The notes below the pieces were generated by a model. That model ran no database searches. It saw only the letters and a list, made by a program, of their open reading frames with translations, and was not told the DNA's origin. DNA of 64,000 nt from Bradyrhizobium sp. CCGUVB1N3 (GTDB taxonomy: Bacteria > Pseudomonadota > Alphaproteobacteria > Rhizobiales > Xanthobacteraceae). The DNA lies in NCBI RefSeq assembly GCF_024199925.1, contig NZ_JANADR010000001.1, positions 7,505,501-7,569,500 of the forward strand. Reading direction: 5' to 3'. Below are positions 36,201 to 43,969 of the stretch, piece by piece. Position 1 is the stretch's first letter. Every line of letters begins with the position of its first letter. Position numbers and translations under genes: made by a program.

Positions 36201-36904
36201 ACCATGTCGATACGGTTTGGACGCACGAAGTGATCCCGGTCTGCCAGGGCATCATTTTTCAGCGCTATCCAGTGTTTGAATTGGCAAGCGAAGACATGAG
36301 CCTCAAGGATTTCGGTGATTTCTTCCGTCCCGGCGGCATCGTCGATGACTTTTCTCAGAAATACCTTTCGCCGCTTGTCGTCGACCGTCGGACCGGCCTT
36401 GCACCGGCGACCATCGATGGCGCAGATGCACCAATCCGCGCGGATGCATTGATACAATTTCAGCGCGCGCGCCAGATCCGCAATGCTTTCTTCGGCAGCC
36501 CCGGGTTCGCACCGGCAGTGAAGTTCAGCATCAAGCCAGTCTACCTCAGCCCCAAATTGATGGGCGCGACGTTCGTCCTGGACGGCAAGGAAATCGCCTA
36601 TCGTCACGAGGCGCCGCGTGCCTACGAGTTCGAATGGCCGACCCGAAGCGATGCAAGTATCGCTTCCATTACGCTTACCGCGGCGGATAAAACCGAGGAG
36701 AGGATCGAACGCTCCGGCCCCTGGGCACTGTTCCGGCTCCTCGACGCGTCACAACTGGCCTCAGGTGGCGCTTCGGATCGGTTTGCCATGACGATCGGTA
36801 AGCCGGATGGGACCAGCGTGACCTACGAGCTGCGCGCGGCAAGTGTGAGCAATCCGTTCAGCTTGAGTGTCCTTCGTTCGTTCCGGTGCCCGGATAGCCT
36901 ATGA
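33299..36904 (+). CDS. tssM: T6SS inner-membrane protein TssM (IcmF-like)
   Basis: TssM spans the periplasm to bind TssJ. The 1201-aa protein has two N-terminal membrane helices (about 12-34 and 49-68), a cytoplasmic NTPase-like domain with an intact Walker A GPPGAGKTT (137-145), a third helix near 450 (GHIMAMVLTVAAFTVWYSAF) and a long periplasmic part ending in the IcmF C-terminal beta domain. The GTG at 33299 starts the family's hydrophobic N-terminus. Its stop overlaps the next ATG by the ATGA arrangement. Length is normal. Confidence 0.94.
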   Translation: MFGAQLAVLFSVRGIVTLVCLLAISLLIWFGGPYLVVSEQRPLDQMTVRAAAIVSLFFVVVLVTLARYWLARRTNRRIIKSLMASEGLIGHADNSREEVELIRRRFEDALKVLRDTVFAGKRGPNYLFELPWYIIIGPPGAGKTTIFRNSGLEFPLSRQLGVEPVAGIGGTRNCDWWFAEDAVLIDTASRYTTQDKDAEADRAAWRGFLDLLLTHRRRRPINGILVAVSLADLLSPDEPVRRRHTEAIRSRIQELLKTFRMRIPVYLLVNKCDMVPGFTEYFDDLDQQGRAQVWGKTFPLGPCNRIGDAVSLEMQELAERLEARLALRMHDERDLNRRGLMYAFPKEFWGIRSAIAGFVGEVFRSRRFEVEPMLRGVYFTSGTQEGEPIDRVIDAIGRNFGLRLPRRMPTVGPGTGFFIKQLLTEVIFAEQGLVGRNLKLERRLALVHGGGHIMAMVLTVAAFTVWYSAFTRNEARIDQTRATAQIAEARLLETRGPLDLKAVLPTLNAAHRLRLAAGEDSWFAWLDGLGISATPVLAPAAQNAYDRILLNRLLPVFAGRLAIRIDALLRAGNDALLDQVKQVFRTYWMLSDPGHFDRGEVEHAARNEVAHTFALDPTSAGELNQHFARLIELLPKPISVDQQFVGTVRSRLSKRPVVEQVYARLLREGAQNTRLRPIDLIGLMGSGQLEITQMPALQIAFPAIDEQEPVGNAAMIPGIFTREGFLNFVLPNLPLIARAEQNADWLLAGAPIDTADIQQIALKVMDRYVNDYIRVWSNALSSIHVVKFDDLQRGSAIMRGLAGSQSTLQQVVSLVRDNSNLLPPGEQTLAKAGDPGTIAGPSSAAVSHAAGALFRAAFGDAPWPGTRITEAFRPLAQLATDGASGQSTGMDHIRGLFGGLYAAMANIVAAPDPNQAAFQLVQRRAKDPNNDAFGALRADSALRPEPIRTIMNETALQTWSSLLKRAHDHVDTVWTHEVIPVCQGIIFQRYPVFELASEDMSLKDFGDFFRPGGIVDDFSQKYLSPLVVDRRTGLAPATIDGADAPIRADALIQFQRARQIRNAFFGSPGFAPAVKFSIKPVYLSPKLMGATFVLDGKEIAYRHEAPRAYEFEWPTRSDASIASITLTAADKTEERIERSGPWALFRLLDASQLASGGASDRFAMTIGKPDGTSVTYELRAASVSNPFSLSVLRSFRCPDSL

Positions 36905-37176
36905 CCAGCGGGCGTCGGCGTTCGTTTCTGTATCTGCGGGAAGAGTCCGGCCAATGGCGCCTCGTTGCACCGAGGCATCAGCGGCTCAACCTATCCTTGG
37001 AGGCGCCCCATCAGACGCAAGGCGATCGCAGGCCGTCGGGCTACAAGCAAAGCTCGCAATTGCGTTTTGAAATCGATGCCGCGAGCTCGGCGCTCCGCCT
37101 ACTTTGGGCTTGCACCAGGGGAACAACCGGTGATGTCCGTGCAATCGTTGCCCGCTCGAGCGAGGATCCACTTTGA
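36901..37176 (+). CDS. Small protein between TssM and the kinase
   Basis: A 91-aa basic protein whose ATG overlaps the tssM stop and whose TGA overlaps the kinase start, so it is embedded in the operon. It begins MTSGRRRSFLYLREESGQWR and has ALRLLWACTRG near the end. It shows none of the motifs of TagF/ImpM, which often sits here together with the phosphatase. It may be a degenerate TagF, a lineage-specific accessory protein, or an untranslated gap. Confidence 0.45.
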   Translation: MTSGRRRSFLYLREESGQWRLVAPRHQRLNLSLEAPHQTQGDRRPSGYKQSSQLRFEIDAASSALRLLWACTRGTTGDVRAIVARSSEDPL

Positions 37177-38111
37177 ACGCGTCCTCGTTGGGGTCGGTCG
37201 CGCCCCTGGGATACCTGCTCGGTGGCCGTTTCGACCTGGTGGACGTGATCGGCGTCGGCGGCATCAGCACCGTCTATCGCGCGATCGATCGGATCGGTCT
37301 GTGGGCGCGCGAACCAAATCCCGAAGTTGCAGTGAAGGTCATCCGACAGCACCCGACCATGCGCCAGGAATTGGTCGAGCTGCTGCATCGCGAGGCGCGT
37401 CTCTTGCGTAAGGTCGTACACCGGAATTTGGTGCGCATTTATGACTCCGACTACGACGGCAAGTACCATTACCAGGTGATGGAGCTCCTCGAGGGCCGCT
37501 CGCTAGCCCAGATCCTGATTGAACATCAGGGTCGTCCACTCTCACCCGCTGCTTCCTTTCGTATCATCGGCGCTGCAGGGCAGGGGCTCGCCCATATGCA
37601 CCGTTTCGGAATGGTCCATGGCGACCTGAAACCGGGAAACATCTTCATGACGTCAAGCGGAGCAGTCAAAATTCTGGACTTTGGTGCGGTGCTTGCGCGC
37701 GAGGAGACGACGCGAAGCGATAGGGCCGCGGCAGTGTCCGATCAGATCGCTCTTATGACCCCCGCCTATGCATCGCCAGAGATGCTGATGGGCGAACCGC
37801 GTGCGGAAAGCGATGATGTCTATTCTCTTGCTGTGGTGGCCTATCTGGTGCTGACCGGCACGCATCCATATGCGCGACGGCCGGCTGATGAGGCGCTCTA
37901 CGAGAATCTGACACCCGCGCCGCCTTCGACCATTTCAACGGCGCAATGGCGGGCACTCGCCTCGGGTCTTGCCCTCAACCGCCGCGACCGAATCCAGACG
38001 GTCGATGAGTTTGTCCAGGGTCTGACCCGGCCGCCTTGGTTTTACCGCGTGTGGGGCGGTGCGCGCCATGCGGCTGTCGTAAAGCGTGTAAGGAGGCAAG
38101 ATACTATGTGA
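37173..38111 (+). CDS. ppkA: T6SS-associated Ser/Thr protein kinase
   Basis: A 312-aa Hanks-type kinase expected to phosphorylate TagH or another T6SS part. Motifs: glycine loop GVGGISTVY (28-35), VAVK with Lys 55, Glu in the HREARLLRK helix, HGDLKPGN (149-156, HGD instead of HRD), DFG (169-171) and PAYASPEMLMGE. Unlike the Pseudomonas PpkA it has no transmembrane or periplasmic sensor domain, so it is soluble. The start is TTG at 37173, overlapping the small upstream gene. No PppA phosphatase or TagF lies nearby. Confidence 0.9.
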   Translation: MNASSLGSVAPLGYLLGGRFDLVDVIGVGGISTVYRAIDRIGLWAREPNPEVAVKVIRQHPTMRQELVELLHREARLLRKVVHRNLVRIYDSDYDGKYHYQVMELLEGRSLAQILIEHQGRPLSPAASFRIIGAAGQGLAHMHRFGMVHGDLKPGNIFMTSSGAVKILDFGAVLAREETTRSDRAAAVSDQIALMTPAYASPEMLMGEPRAESDDVYSLAVVAYLVLTGTHPYARRPADEALYENLTPAPPSTISTAQWRALASGLALNRRDRIQTVDEFVQGLTRPPWFYRVWGGARHAAVVKRVRRQDTM

Positions 38112-38226
38112 TCATTTCCAATGCTTGGAAATTGCGAGCACACGCTTGCCGTCTCTGATGGCAGCTCGCTCGGCGGTAACAGACACGAGCTTCTTGGCTC
38201 TGCAAGCGTTTCGAGGTGGTGTACCG

Positions 38227-39708
38227 ATGGCCGAATATAATCTCAGCATGAGTCTGGACATTCTCAGTAAGCCAGAGCTCGAGCTCGACGTGCAAGGCTT
38301 CGAAGGCACAGAGTGCATTTCGCTGCCATTCAGCTATCAGGTTTATGCCACGACATCGAGCAATGCAGATATCGGCTCAATGATCGGTGAACGCGCCAGG
38401 CTGACGGTCAAAACCGCATGCGGGCGATGGATCGCCTCGGGCCTCTGCGCCCTGGTAGAGGAACTGGACCCAACAATAACCGAACTTCGGGTGCTTCAGT
38501 TCGTTTTACGCCCGCGCTTCTCGGTCACCGAACTCTCCGTAGCTAGCCGCGTTTACGGCCCTGGCCAGCCGGTCGGCGTGGATGACATCGTCAAGCAGGA
38601 GCTGAACAGGGCAGCCATCAGCATTCCGGCGGAGTTCAATCTGGATAGCTACCCAAAGCGAAATTACGTCGCGCAGTACAATGAAAGTGATTTCAATTTC
38701 ATTTCGCGCCTTTGCGAACGGAACGGAATTTTCTATTTTTTCAAGCAGGAAGACGACGGTGAGACCGTCGTCTTTGGTGACAAGAACCTGGCATTTCCCA
38801 AGGTCCAATTCGGCGCCAGCGCGGCCATCCTGTATTCGCACCAACGCGACCGCGGCACGTCCCGCCGTGTCGACGAAAGCGCAATTCTGTCAGTCCGGCA
38901 ACGCCGCGTTCTCTCGACAAAGACGATCAAGCTCCGCGATTACAACGAAACGGTGCCTTCCGTCATATCCGTGGATGAAGAGGTCGGGCAAGGTGGCGGC
39001 TTCTTGGGGCAGGCCGAACGGTTCGGCGGGCATTTTGCTTCCGAAGGAGAAGCGATCACGCTTGCCAAGATTCGTGCGGAGCAAATTGGCGCTAGTCAAA
39101 CGATGTACATCGCCCATAGCGATGCGCCGCAGCTCCGCGCAGGACGCATTTTCGCACTGCAGGGCCATCCGCGGTTCGATGGCGAATATCTGGTCGTCGC
39201 GGCAGATCACTCGGCCTACCGGCCGGCGCCGACCGGGTTCAACGCGTTGCCGCGGGACGGGCGCGCCTACTACAACATGGTCCACTGCATCCGGTCGGAC
39301 GTACCTTACCGTCCAGTCGCTATGACGCCTGTGCCGCCGGGCGTCGGCCTCTACAGCGCCAAGATCGATGGAGAGGCGTGGAATGAGCGGGCCGAAATCG
39401 ACGACCAAGGCCGTTACAAGCTGCAGTTTACGTTCGCCGACGACACGGCGTCGAAAGGACTTGGCAGCGACTACGTCAGAAAGCTCGAGCCTTATGTTGG
39501 CCCGAGTGAAACCGGGCTCCATTTTCCCCTGGTCGCCGGAACGGAAGTTCTTGTCGGCTACATGAACGGCGATATTGACCGGCCGGTGGTGGTCGGCGCG
39601 GTGCACAATCCCGATATGAAGGGAGTAGTGACCTCCGAGACACATTTGTTTAATCGCATCAAGTCGCAGTCAGGCGCCTCTATCGAGATATTCGATGGGT
39701 CTGTGTGA
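38227..39708 (+). CDS. tssI: Short VgrG spike protein (TssI) lacking the needle
   Basis: VgrG is the T6SS puncturing spike. The 493-aa protein has the gp27-like part (LSKPELELDVQGFEGTECIS; YVAQYNESDFNFISRLCERN; GIFYFFKQEDDGETVVFGD) and a complete gp5-like OB fold (DDQGRYKLQFTFADD; TGLHFPLVAGTEVLVGYMNG; DRPVVVGAVHNP), then ends 25 residues later at IEIFDGSV. The beta-prism needle of normal VgrGs (another 100-250 aa) is absent. I start it at the ATG 38227, with GAGGTGG upstream. A needle-like protein is encoded at 46422, opposite strand. Confidence 0.88.
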   Translation: MAEYNLSMSLDILSKPELELDVQGFEGTECISLPFSYQVYATTSSNADIGSMIGERARLTVKTACGRWIASGLCALVEELDPTITELRVLQFVLRPRFSVTELSVASRVYGPGQPVGVDDIVKQELNRAAISIPAEFNLDSYPKRNYVAQYNESDFNFISRLCERNGIFYFFKQEDDGETVVFGDKNLAFPKVQFGASAAILYSHQRDRGTSRRVDESAILSVRQRRVLSTKTIKLRDYNETVPSVISVDEEVGQGGGFLGQAERFGGHFASEGEAITLAKIRAEQIGASQTMYIAHSDAPQLRAGRIFALQGHPRFDGEYLVVAADHSAYRPAPTGFNALPRDGRAYYNMVHCIRSDVPYRPVAMTPVPPGVGLYSAKIDGEAWNERAEIDDQGRYKLQFTFADDTASKGLGSDYVRKLEPYVGPSETGLHFPLVAGTEVLVGYMNGDIDRPVVVGAVHNPDMKGVVTSETHLFNRIKSQSGASIEIFDGSV

Positions 39709-39730
39709 TTTCTTCATCTCGTAGCGATTT

Positions 39731-40090
39731 ATGACTGTCTGGCGACCCGCGACCCGCGAGATCGATCCGTTAGAAGAAGCGGTCGCCAATGCAGCGCGCA
39801 CAACCATCCTGCCAACCCCGACGATTAACGTTCCGCCGCCGTCGTCCGATGGCATTCGCTCACAACTGCTTCGCGACGGACGCGAATTGCGCCTGCTGCT
39901 ATCTACGCAGTATCTAACGCTGCAGCAACGAGGTCCTCGTACAGTGGTTATCTACGCAGTGCGGGGCAATGCAGTCGTCGACAAACGCATCGGTTATCGG
40001 GTGACGGGGCAGGCTGTGCTCGACGTTGCCACGCGTGCGTTTCTCGATGTCGAGTGTCGACTTGAGTCAGCAGGCTCTGTCATGCTGTGA
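39731..40090 (+). CDS. Small protein between VgrG and Hcp
   Basis: A 119-aa protein starting MTVWRPATREIDPLEEAVAN, with a Pro-rich stretch (ILPTPTINVPPPSSDG) and a C-terminal half of strands (RTVVIYAVRGNAVVDKRIGY). I recognise no family. It follows vgrG by 22 bases in the same direction, so it may share a function with the spike, for example as an adaptor. It ends about 120 bases before the hcp promoter. Confidence 0.5.
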   Translation: MTVWRPATREIDPLEEAVANAARTTILPTPTINVPPPSSDGIRSQLLRDGRELRLLLSTQYLTLQQRGPRTVVIYAVRGNAVVDKRIGYRVTGQAVLDVATRAFLDVECRLESAGSVML

Positions 40091-40210
40091 GGGATCGCTG
40101 TACTTGCGCAGAGAACCTAGCGGGGACGGTGCGCCGGAATCTGCGCAGCGTTCTTTGACCGGCATATCCAAAAGATTGGTAAATACAAACGATCTCTGTG
40201 CCGACGACAT

Positions 40211-40227
40211 TTGGCACGGATGTTGCG
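40211..40227 (+). promoter_or_regulatory. Sigma-54 (-24/-12) promoter of hcp
   Basis: TTGGCACGGATGTTGCG has GG at 40213-40214 and GC at 40225-40226 with the correct 12-base step, matching TGGCACG-N4-TTGC. Transcription would begin near 40238, giving a leader of about 40 bases. Confidence 0.85.
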
Positions 40228-40278
40228 ATGTCTGTCGCGTCAGTTCGTGCTGGCACATATCAGACAATGGAGGCAAAA

Positions 40279-40791
40279 GTGGCGCTTGAAGCTTACATAA
40301 CGATCAAAGGCAAGAAGCAGGGCGACATCTCCAAAGATGCGTCCAAGCCTGATAGCATCGGGCAAGTCGCCAAGAGCGACGCCGACAACCAGTCAAAGAT
40401 CACCGTCGTTGCCTTCACCAGTGGAATCATTGTCCCACGCGATATGACGAGTGGTGTCGCCACCGGTGCGCGCAATCATCAGCCGGTGGTCTTCACCAAG
40501 TTCTTCGATCGTGCCTCGCCGCTGCTCTGGCAGGCGCTGGCCACCAACGAGGTGCTTGAAGAGGTGGTGTGCGAGTTCTACCGCGCCGACCCAGGCGGGA
40601 TGCCGAAGCCGCAAAACTTCTTCAAGACGACCTGGAAGGACGCGACCTTGATCGAAGGCAAGGCTTCTCTGCCACTGACGATCAACCCGCAGAACAACTT
40701 CTTCCAAAACATGGAAGACTGGTCGTTCACCTACAAAGAAGTGAAATGGGAACACGTTCCCGGAAGTACCACCGGCGAAGACAAGTGGTGA
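40279..40791 (+). CDS. tssD: T6SS inner-tube protein Hcp (TssD)
   Basis: Hcp hexamers stack into the tube that is fired from the sheath. From the GTG at 40279 the 170-aa protein begins MALEAYITIKGKKQGDIS, as Hcps do, and has HQPVVFTKFFDRASPLLWQA, the NEVLEEVVCEFYR helix and a C-terminal KEVKWEHVPGSTTGEDKW. The GTG is chosen because GGAGG lies 6 bases upstream; an in-frame ATG at 40267 overlaps that site. It has its own sigma-54 promoter. It is slightly long only in the middle loop. Confidence 0.94.
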   Translation: MALEAYITIKGKKQGDISKDASKPDSIGQVAKSDADNQSKITVVAFTSGIIVPRDMTSGVATGARNHQPVVFTKFFDRASPLLWQALATNEVLEEVVCEFYRADPGGMPKPQNFFKTTWKDATLIEGKASLPLTINPQNNFFQNMEDWSFTYKEVKWEHVPGSTTGEDKW

Positions 40792-41005
40792 ACGACTTCG
40801 GTCCCCAGGCCGCTGTGTGGCGGCGGCGATAGCTTTGTGAGTTCCAGCTCCGCTCGTGCTCCGCCCTTTTGGGGGCGTCTTTGCCGCGCCATGGCTGGGG
40901 ACAGCAAAGGACGAACGCGGCGATAGCCGCGGTCGATCTCGAGTCGTTGCTTGCGCGGCTTAATGTCTGTAGCCAGGGGTAGCCTCGCTTCGGGGAGCGT
41001 TTGGT

Positions 41006-41305
41006 ATGGCCGGTGATTTCGGACTCGGGGTGCGGCACGCATGGCAAGGCTCCGCGGCTGATTTCATCATCGCTGACGAAGAGGCATCGTCGGACTATGG
41101 CCATTTCGATTCTCTTCAATCGAAACTGACAGGCTTTGTGAGTGAGGTGAGCGCAGTTCCGTTCCGGCAGCTGATGCGGCTATTGCGCGGAACGGCAACT
41201 GTTCGCGCGCGAACGACAGTTGACCGTGTCCTGCTTCTGACGGCGGTTCTGTTCGACTTGGAACGCGGGACGCCGTCTGGCGTGTGCGAGGCGCTTCAAG
41301 CTTAA
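41006..41305 (+). CDS. Hypothetical protein downstream of hcp
   Basis: A 99-aa frame with GGGGAG nine bases before the ATG. It contains DFIIADEEASSDYGHFDSLQ and a helical C-terminal half (RQLMRLLRGTATVRARTTVD). No family is known to me. Its place between hcp and a candidate effector makes a T6SS link possible but unproven. Confidence 0.4.
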   Translation: MAGDFGLGVRHAWQGSAADFIIADEEASSDYGHFDSLQSKLTGFVSEVSAVPFRQLMRLLRGTATVRARTTVDRVLLLTAVLFDLERGTPSGVCEALQA

Positions 41306-41923
41306 CAATTTCGGTAGATCTCGTTTGCGCGGCCCTTGCTTTTGAGATGTTCCCAAAGTGGTTGGGCGCGGAGGACATCCTTGAGTCGGAGATGGACTAT
41401 GACGGACAGTCCGCCGCACAAGAAGCAAAGCAGGGCCGTCCGACAGGTCTTCTGACCAACATGAGGCGCTCGACCTCGAGATTGACGCTGCACTTATTTC
41501 CCACTTCGAACGGAAGCCAAAAAGGGGCGACCTCGCCGGAAATCATGTGCGATGGGCGGCAAGGTCCAGCAGATGGATTTGCAAGACCGGAAGGTCACCA
41601 AAGGCGCTTAACCAACTGAATGCCGATGTGTAGGCCTCTACCAAGGAGCGACGGGCTCTTTGGGGAGGAGGTTCTTACGCTCGAAAGAGCGTTGACCCGC
41701 CCACGGCCTGGTAGTCGCGTAGCCGATTCGAAGAGCTGAGTTGCACCATCCGACACGCCTCCGAGCCCCACCTGCACCCACCATCGCAAGGGGGCGGTCG
41801 GTCCTCAAGGACGCTTCGTGCCGCGCCGCGGTCGCCTGCGGCCATCCTTGACCGCCGAACGCGCCTTGCACCGAGCAAGGCAGGTCGAGACGGCTGCGCC
41901 TGTGTTGCGTGAGATGATTTAGA
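41306..41923. other. Region without a supported gene
   Basis: Short frames exist on both strands but none shows family motifs, a good start or consistent composition. It separates the rightward T6SS genes from the leftward effector candidate. Confidence 0.4.
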
Positions 41924-43357
41924 TCAGGTATCTGTTGGCCATTGTTGCGCGAACGGCTGTGATTCCGGGACGTGTGCGATGCGCGCTCCCGCTGACTCGC
42001 CCGGTTCGAGTTTGATTTGTGGGACAAGGATAATGTTATTGCCGCTTCGCGGATTGTTTCCGGTCACGACCCCATTCGCCGGATCCAACTGCGCGGTGTA
42101 GGGCTGGCCGAAGATGTACATATGTGTCGACTGGAACGGCGTCGTCGGCAGAAGGCCGTTTTTCGTCAGTTCGGCGATCAGGATGTCCGGGGCCGCTTGG
42201 CGGCCATGCTGCCAGCCCAAGTCAACAAGATGTCCATACTCCGCCACGGGCCTCCCTCCGCCGAAACCCGAGGACGGGAGCTCCACGAGCGACTGGGCAG
42301 GCACCTGGGCCGAGCTGCGCTGCGGAGTGTCTACCCCGGCGGAGGAATCCGCTTGCTCGAGGATGAAGCTCCGAAGCTTTGTCAGCGCGGGTCGGATCGA
42401 TGGGTCACTGGACGAGACCTTGAATTGATCAGCATCCTCCAACAGCTCATCGCGGTGAAGTCGGCGTGCGATCGGCGTCTTGTCGTTGTCAAAGAGCCAG
42501 TCACTGAACCGACGCAGCGCCGTTGCGTACACGCGGACACTCGCCGACTTCATATTCAAGTCTGTTGTTGCCCCGTATTTGTCAATAAGATCGTCGTCCT
42601 CGTCGTATTTTGCCTTCCTTAGACCGCCACTCACGGTTTTCCGTGGCGCGGCTTCCGTAAGCCATTTCACCGCCCTTTTGAGGGTAGCAACGGCGTCGGG
42701 GTCAACTTTTTGACTTACCGCATAGGCCTGCGCATCGTCATGCAGCTGATCGAGCTGACCGGCCATTTCCGGCTTACCAGTCTGGCGACGCCAGGCGGAG
42801 AATTTCTTGAGCTCGCCTATCTGTTGCGCCACGACGCCTTGGCTCCGGCCAGCCGTATTGGCTTGGCTTCCGAAGTCGGAAATAAGCCACTCATCCGGAA
42901 GGGGCGCATTCAGATCCAAGTCCAAACCGCGATTGCTCGACTCGGATGGCAACGATCCGAGACTGCCGATGGCGAAGGACGACACGGCCGCGGTTGAAGA
43001 CGATGCCCCGGTGATTTGCTGCGAACTGCCCTCACCGGTGTGCCCCCCTGCTGGCTCACGATGTTGTTCCCGAAGCAGCGCCAATGCGGGGCAGATCGCG
43101 CTGTTCTGGAATTCACGCTTGAACTGTTCTGCATCGTCCGTAAGCCCATCATGGAAAAGTCGGCTAGTCATGGGCTCCTTCTTGCCCTTCTTGAGCCAGT
43201 TACTGAACCTGCGAAGAACACCTGGGTACCCGACGTATCTCATCGGATGCAGACGCATAAGTGTTTCCCCAAAATCGGAGATCAGCGCATCGTCCGCATC
43301 AGGGAGCTTGTTCGGAGGGTTTTGCTTTTGCTTTTTAGCCTGCGGATTGCCCGTCAT
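41924..43357 (-). CDS. Repeat-containing candidate T6SS effector
   Basis: A 477-aa protein with no signal peptide or membrane helix. It holds three diverged repeats of about 85 aa: residues about 20-95 (RYVGYPGVLRRFSNWLKKGK), 145-225 (VVAQQIGELKKFSAWRRQTG) and 250-330 (VRVYATALRRFSDWLFDNDK). Each starts with an acidic LISDFG/LIDKYG element and resembles the SAM-like core-binding fold of phage integrases. A unique C-terminal domain of about 120 aa follows (YGHLVDLGWQHGRQAAPDIL; HMYIFGQPYTAQLD). The ATG at 43357 has a GGAG site. A perfect sigma-54 promoter precedes it, as for hcp and tagH. The function of the C-terminal domain is unknown. I recall similar repeats in rhizobial secreted-protein candidates. 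Confidence 0.7.
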   Translation of the reverse strand: MTGNPQAKKQKQNPPNKLPDADDALISDFGETLMRLHPMRYVGYPGVLRRFSNWLKKGKKEPMTSRLFHDGLTDDAEQFKREFQNSAICPALALLREQHREPAGGHTGEGSSQQITGASSSTAAVSSFAIGSLGSLPSESSNRGLDLDLNAPLPDEWLISDFGSQANTAGRSQGVVAQQIGELKKFSAWRRQTGKPEMAGQLDQLHDDAQAYAVSQKVDPDAVATLKRAVKWLTEAAPRKTVSGGLRKAKYDEDDDLIDKYGATTDLNMKSASVRVYATALRRFSDWLFDNDKTPIARRLHRDELLEDADQFKVSSSDPSIRPALTKLRSFILEQADSSAGVDTPQRSSAQVPAQSLVELPSSGFGGGRPVAEYGHLVDLGWQHGRQAAPDILIAELTKNGLLPTTPFQSTHMYIFGQPYTAQLDPANGVVTGNNPRSGNNIILVPQIKLEPGESAGARIAHVPESQPFAQQWPTDT

Positions 43358-43414
43358 AATCCCACTCCGATGCGGCAAGGAGGCACTCAGGCTCACTCAG
43401 GGTTGCATCTTGAT

Positions 43415-43431
43415 AGCAAGGGCCGTGCCAG
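43415..43431 (-). promoter_or_regulatory. Sigma-54 (-24/-12) promoter of the candidate effector
   Basis: Reverse complement reads CTGGCACGGCCCTTGCT: GG at 43429-43428 and GC at 43417-43416, an exact TGGCACG-N4-TTGCW. The start point would be near 43404, 47 bases before the ATG at 43357. Confidence 0.85.
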
Positions 43432-43684
43432 CGTTGTCCGGCCTGTTCAAGGGGCTTGTCGCGGCAGCCAATGAACGCCAGACCTCTCCTACGCGCCGAT
43501 CGCTTGAAACCTTCGGACCGCCCATAAGCGGCGCGTTAGATCTCGCTGTCGCGATCTGGGTATCTGACATGCGCGGCGTCGAGATCAGGAAAGACGGCAA
43601 GTGCGTGAAGCTGAATGCAAACAGGGGCCTGGTCTTGCAGATAAAGGGCGAGCGCACGGCGAGTTCGAGAGCGAGTGACCGGCG

Positions 43685-43803
43685 CGCAGGATACCTTCTA
43701 TGTCGGCAACACGAAGGGCGTTCGGCAGATCTATCAGCAGACCTTTCATGGACTACAGTAAGGTGGCGTTTGCCAAGCTGTATGACCGCAAGGCGCCGGT
43801 CGT
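43685..43803 (+). pseudogene. IS481-type transposase fragment
   Basis: AQDTFYVGNTKGVRQIYQQT in one frame is followed, after a one-base shift near 43745, by MDYSKVAFAKLYDRKAPV. This is the segment just before the second catalytic Asp of IS481-like integrases. About 40 residues survive. Sequence on both sides is not recognisable, so it is a remnant of an old insertion upstream of the effector. Confidence 0.6.
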
Positions 43804-43969
43804 TACCCGGCGCCAATCTCCAGGATGAGCGGGAGCGCGCTAGGGGGCTTCTGCCGGGCCAGCCTGTCCGCGGCACTCTCTCATGTCGGAGTTAGGCGTT
43901 TGGCGAATGTCTGCAGCACGCAAATCGAAAATGGTGACCTCCGGTTACGCTCTGGACGGCGCAAGCCGC

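Noticed and set aside
43397..43900. Type III secretion tts box before the candidate effector
   Set aside because: No tts-box-like sequence was seen; a canonical sigma-54 promoter is present instead.
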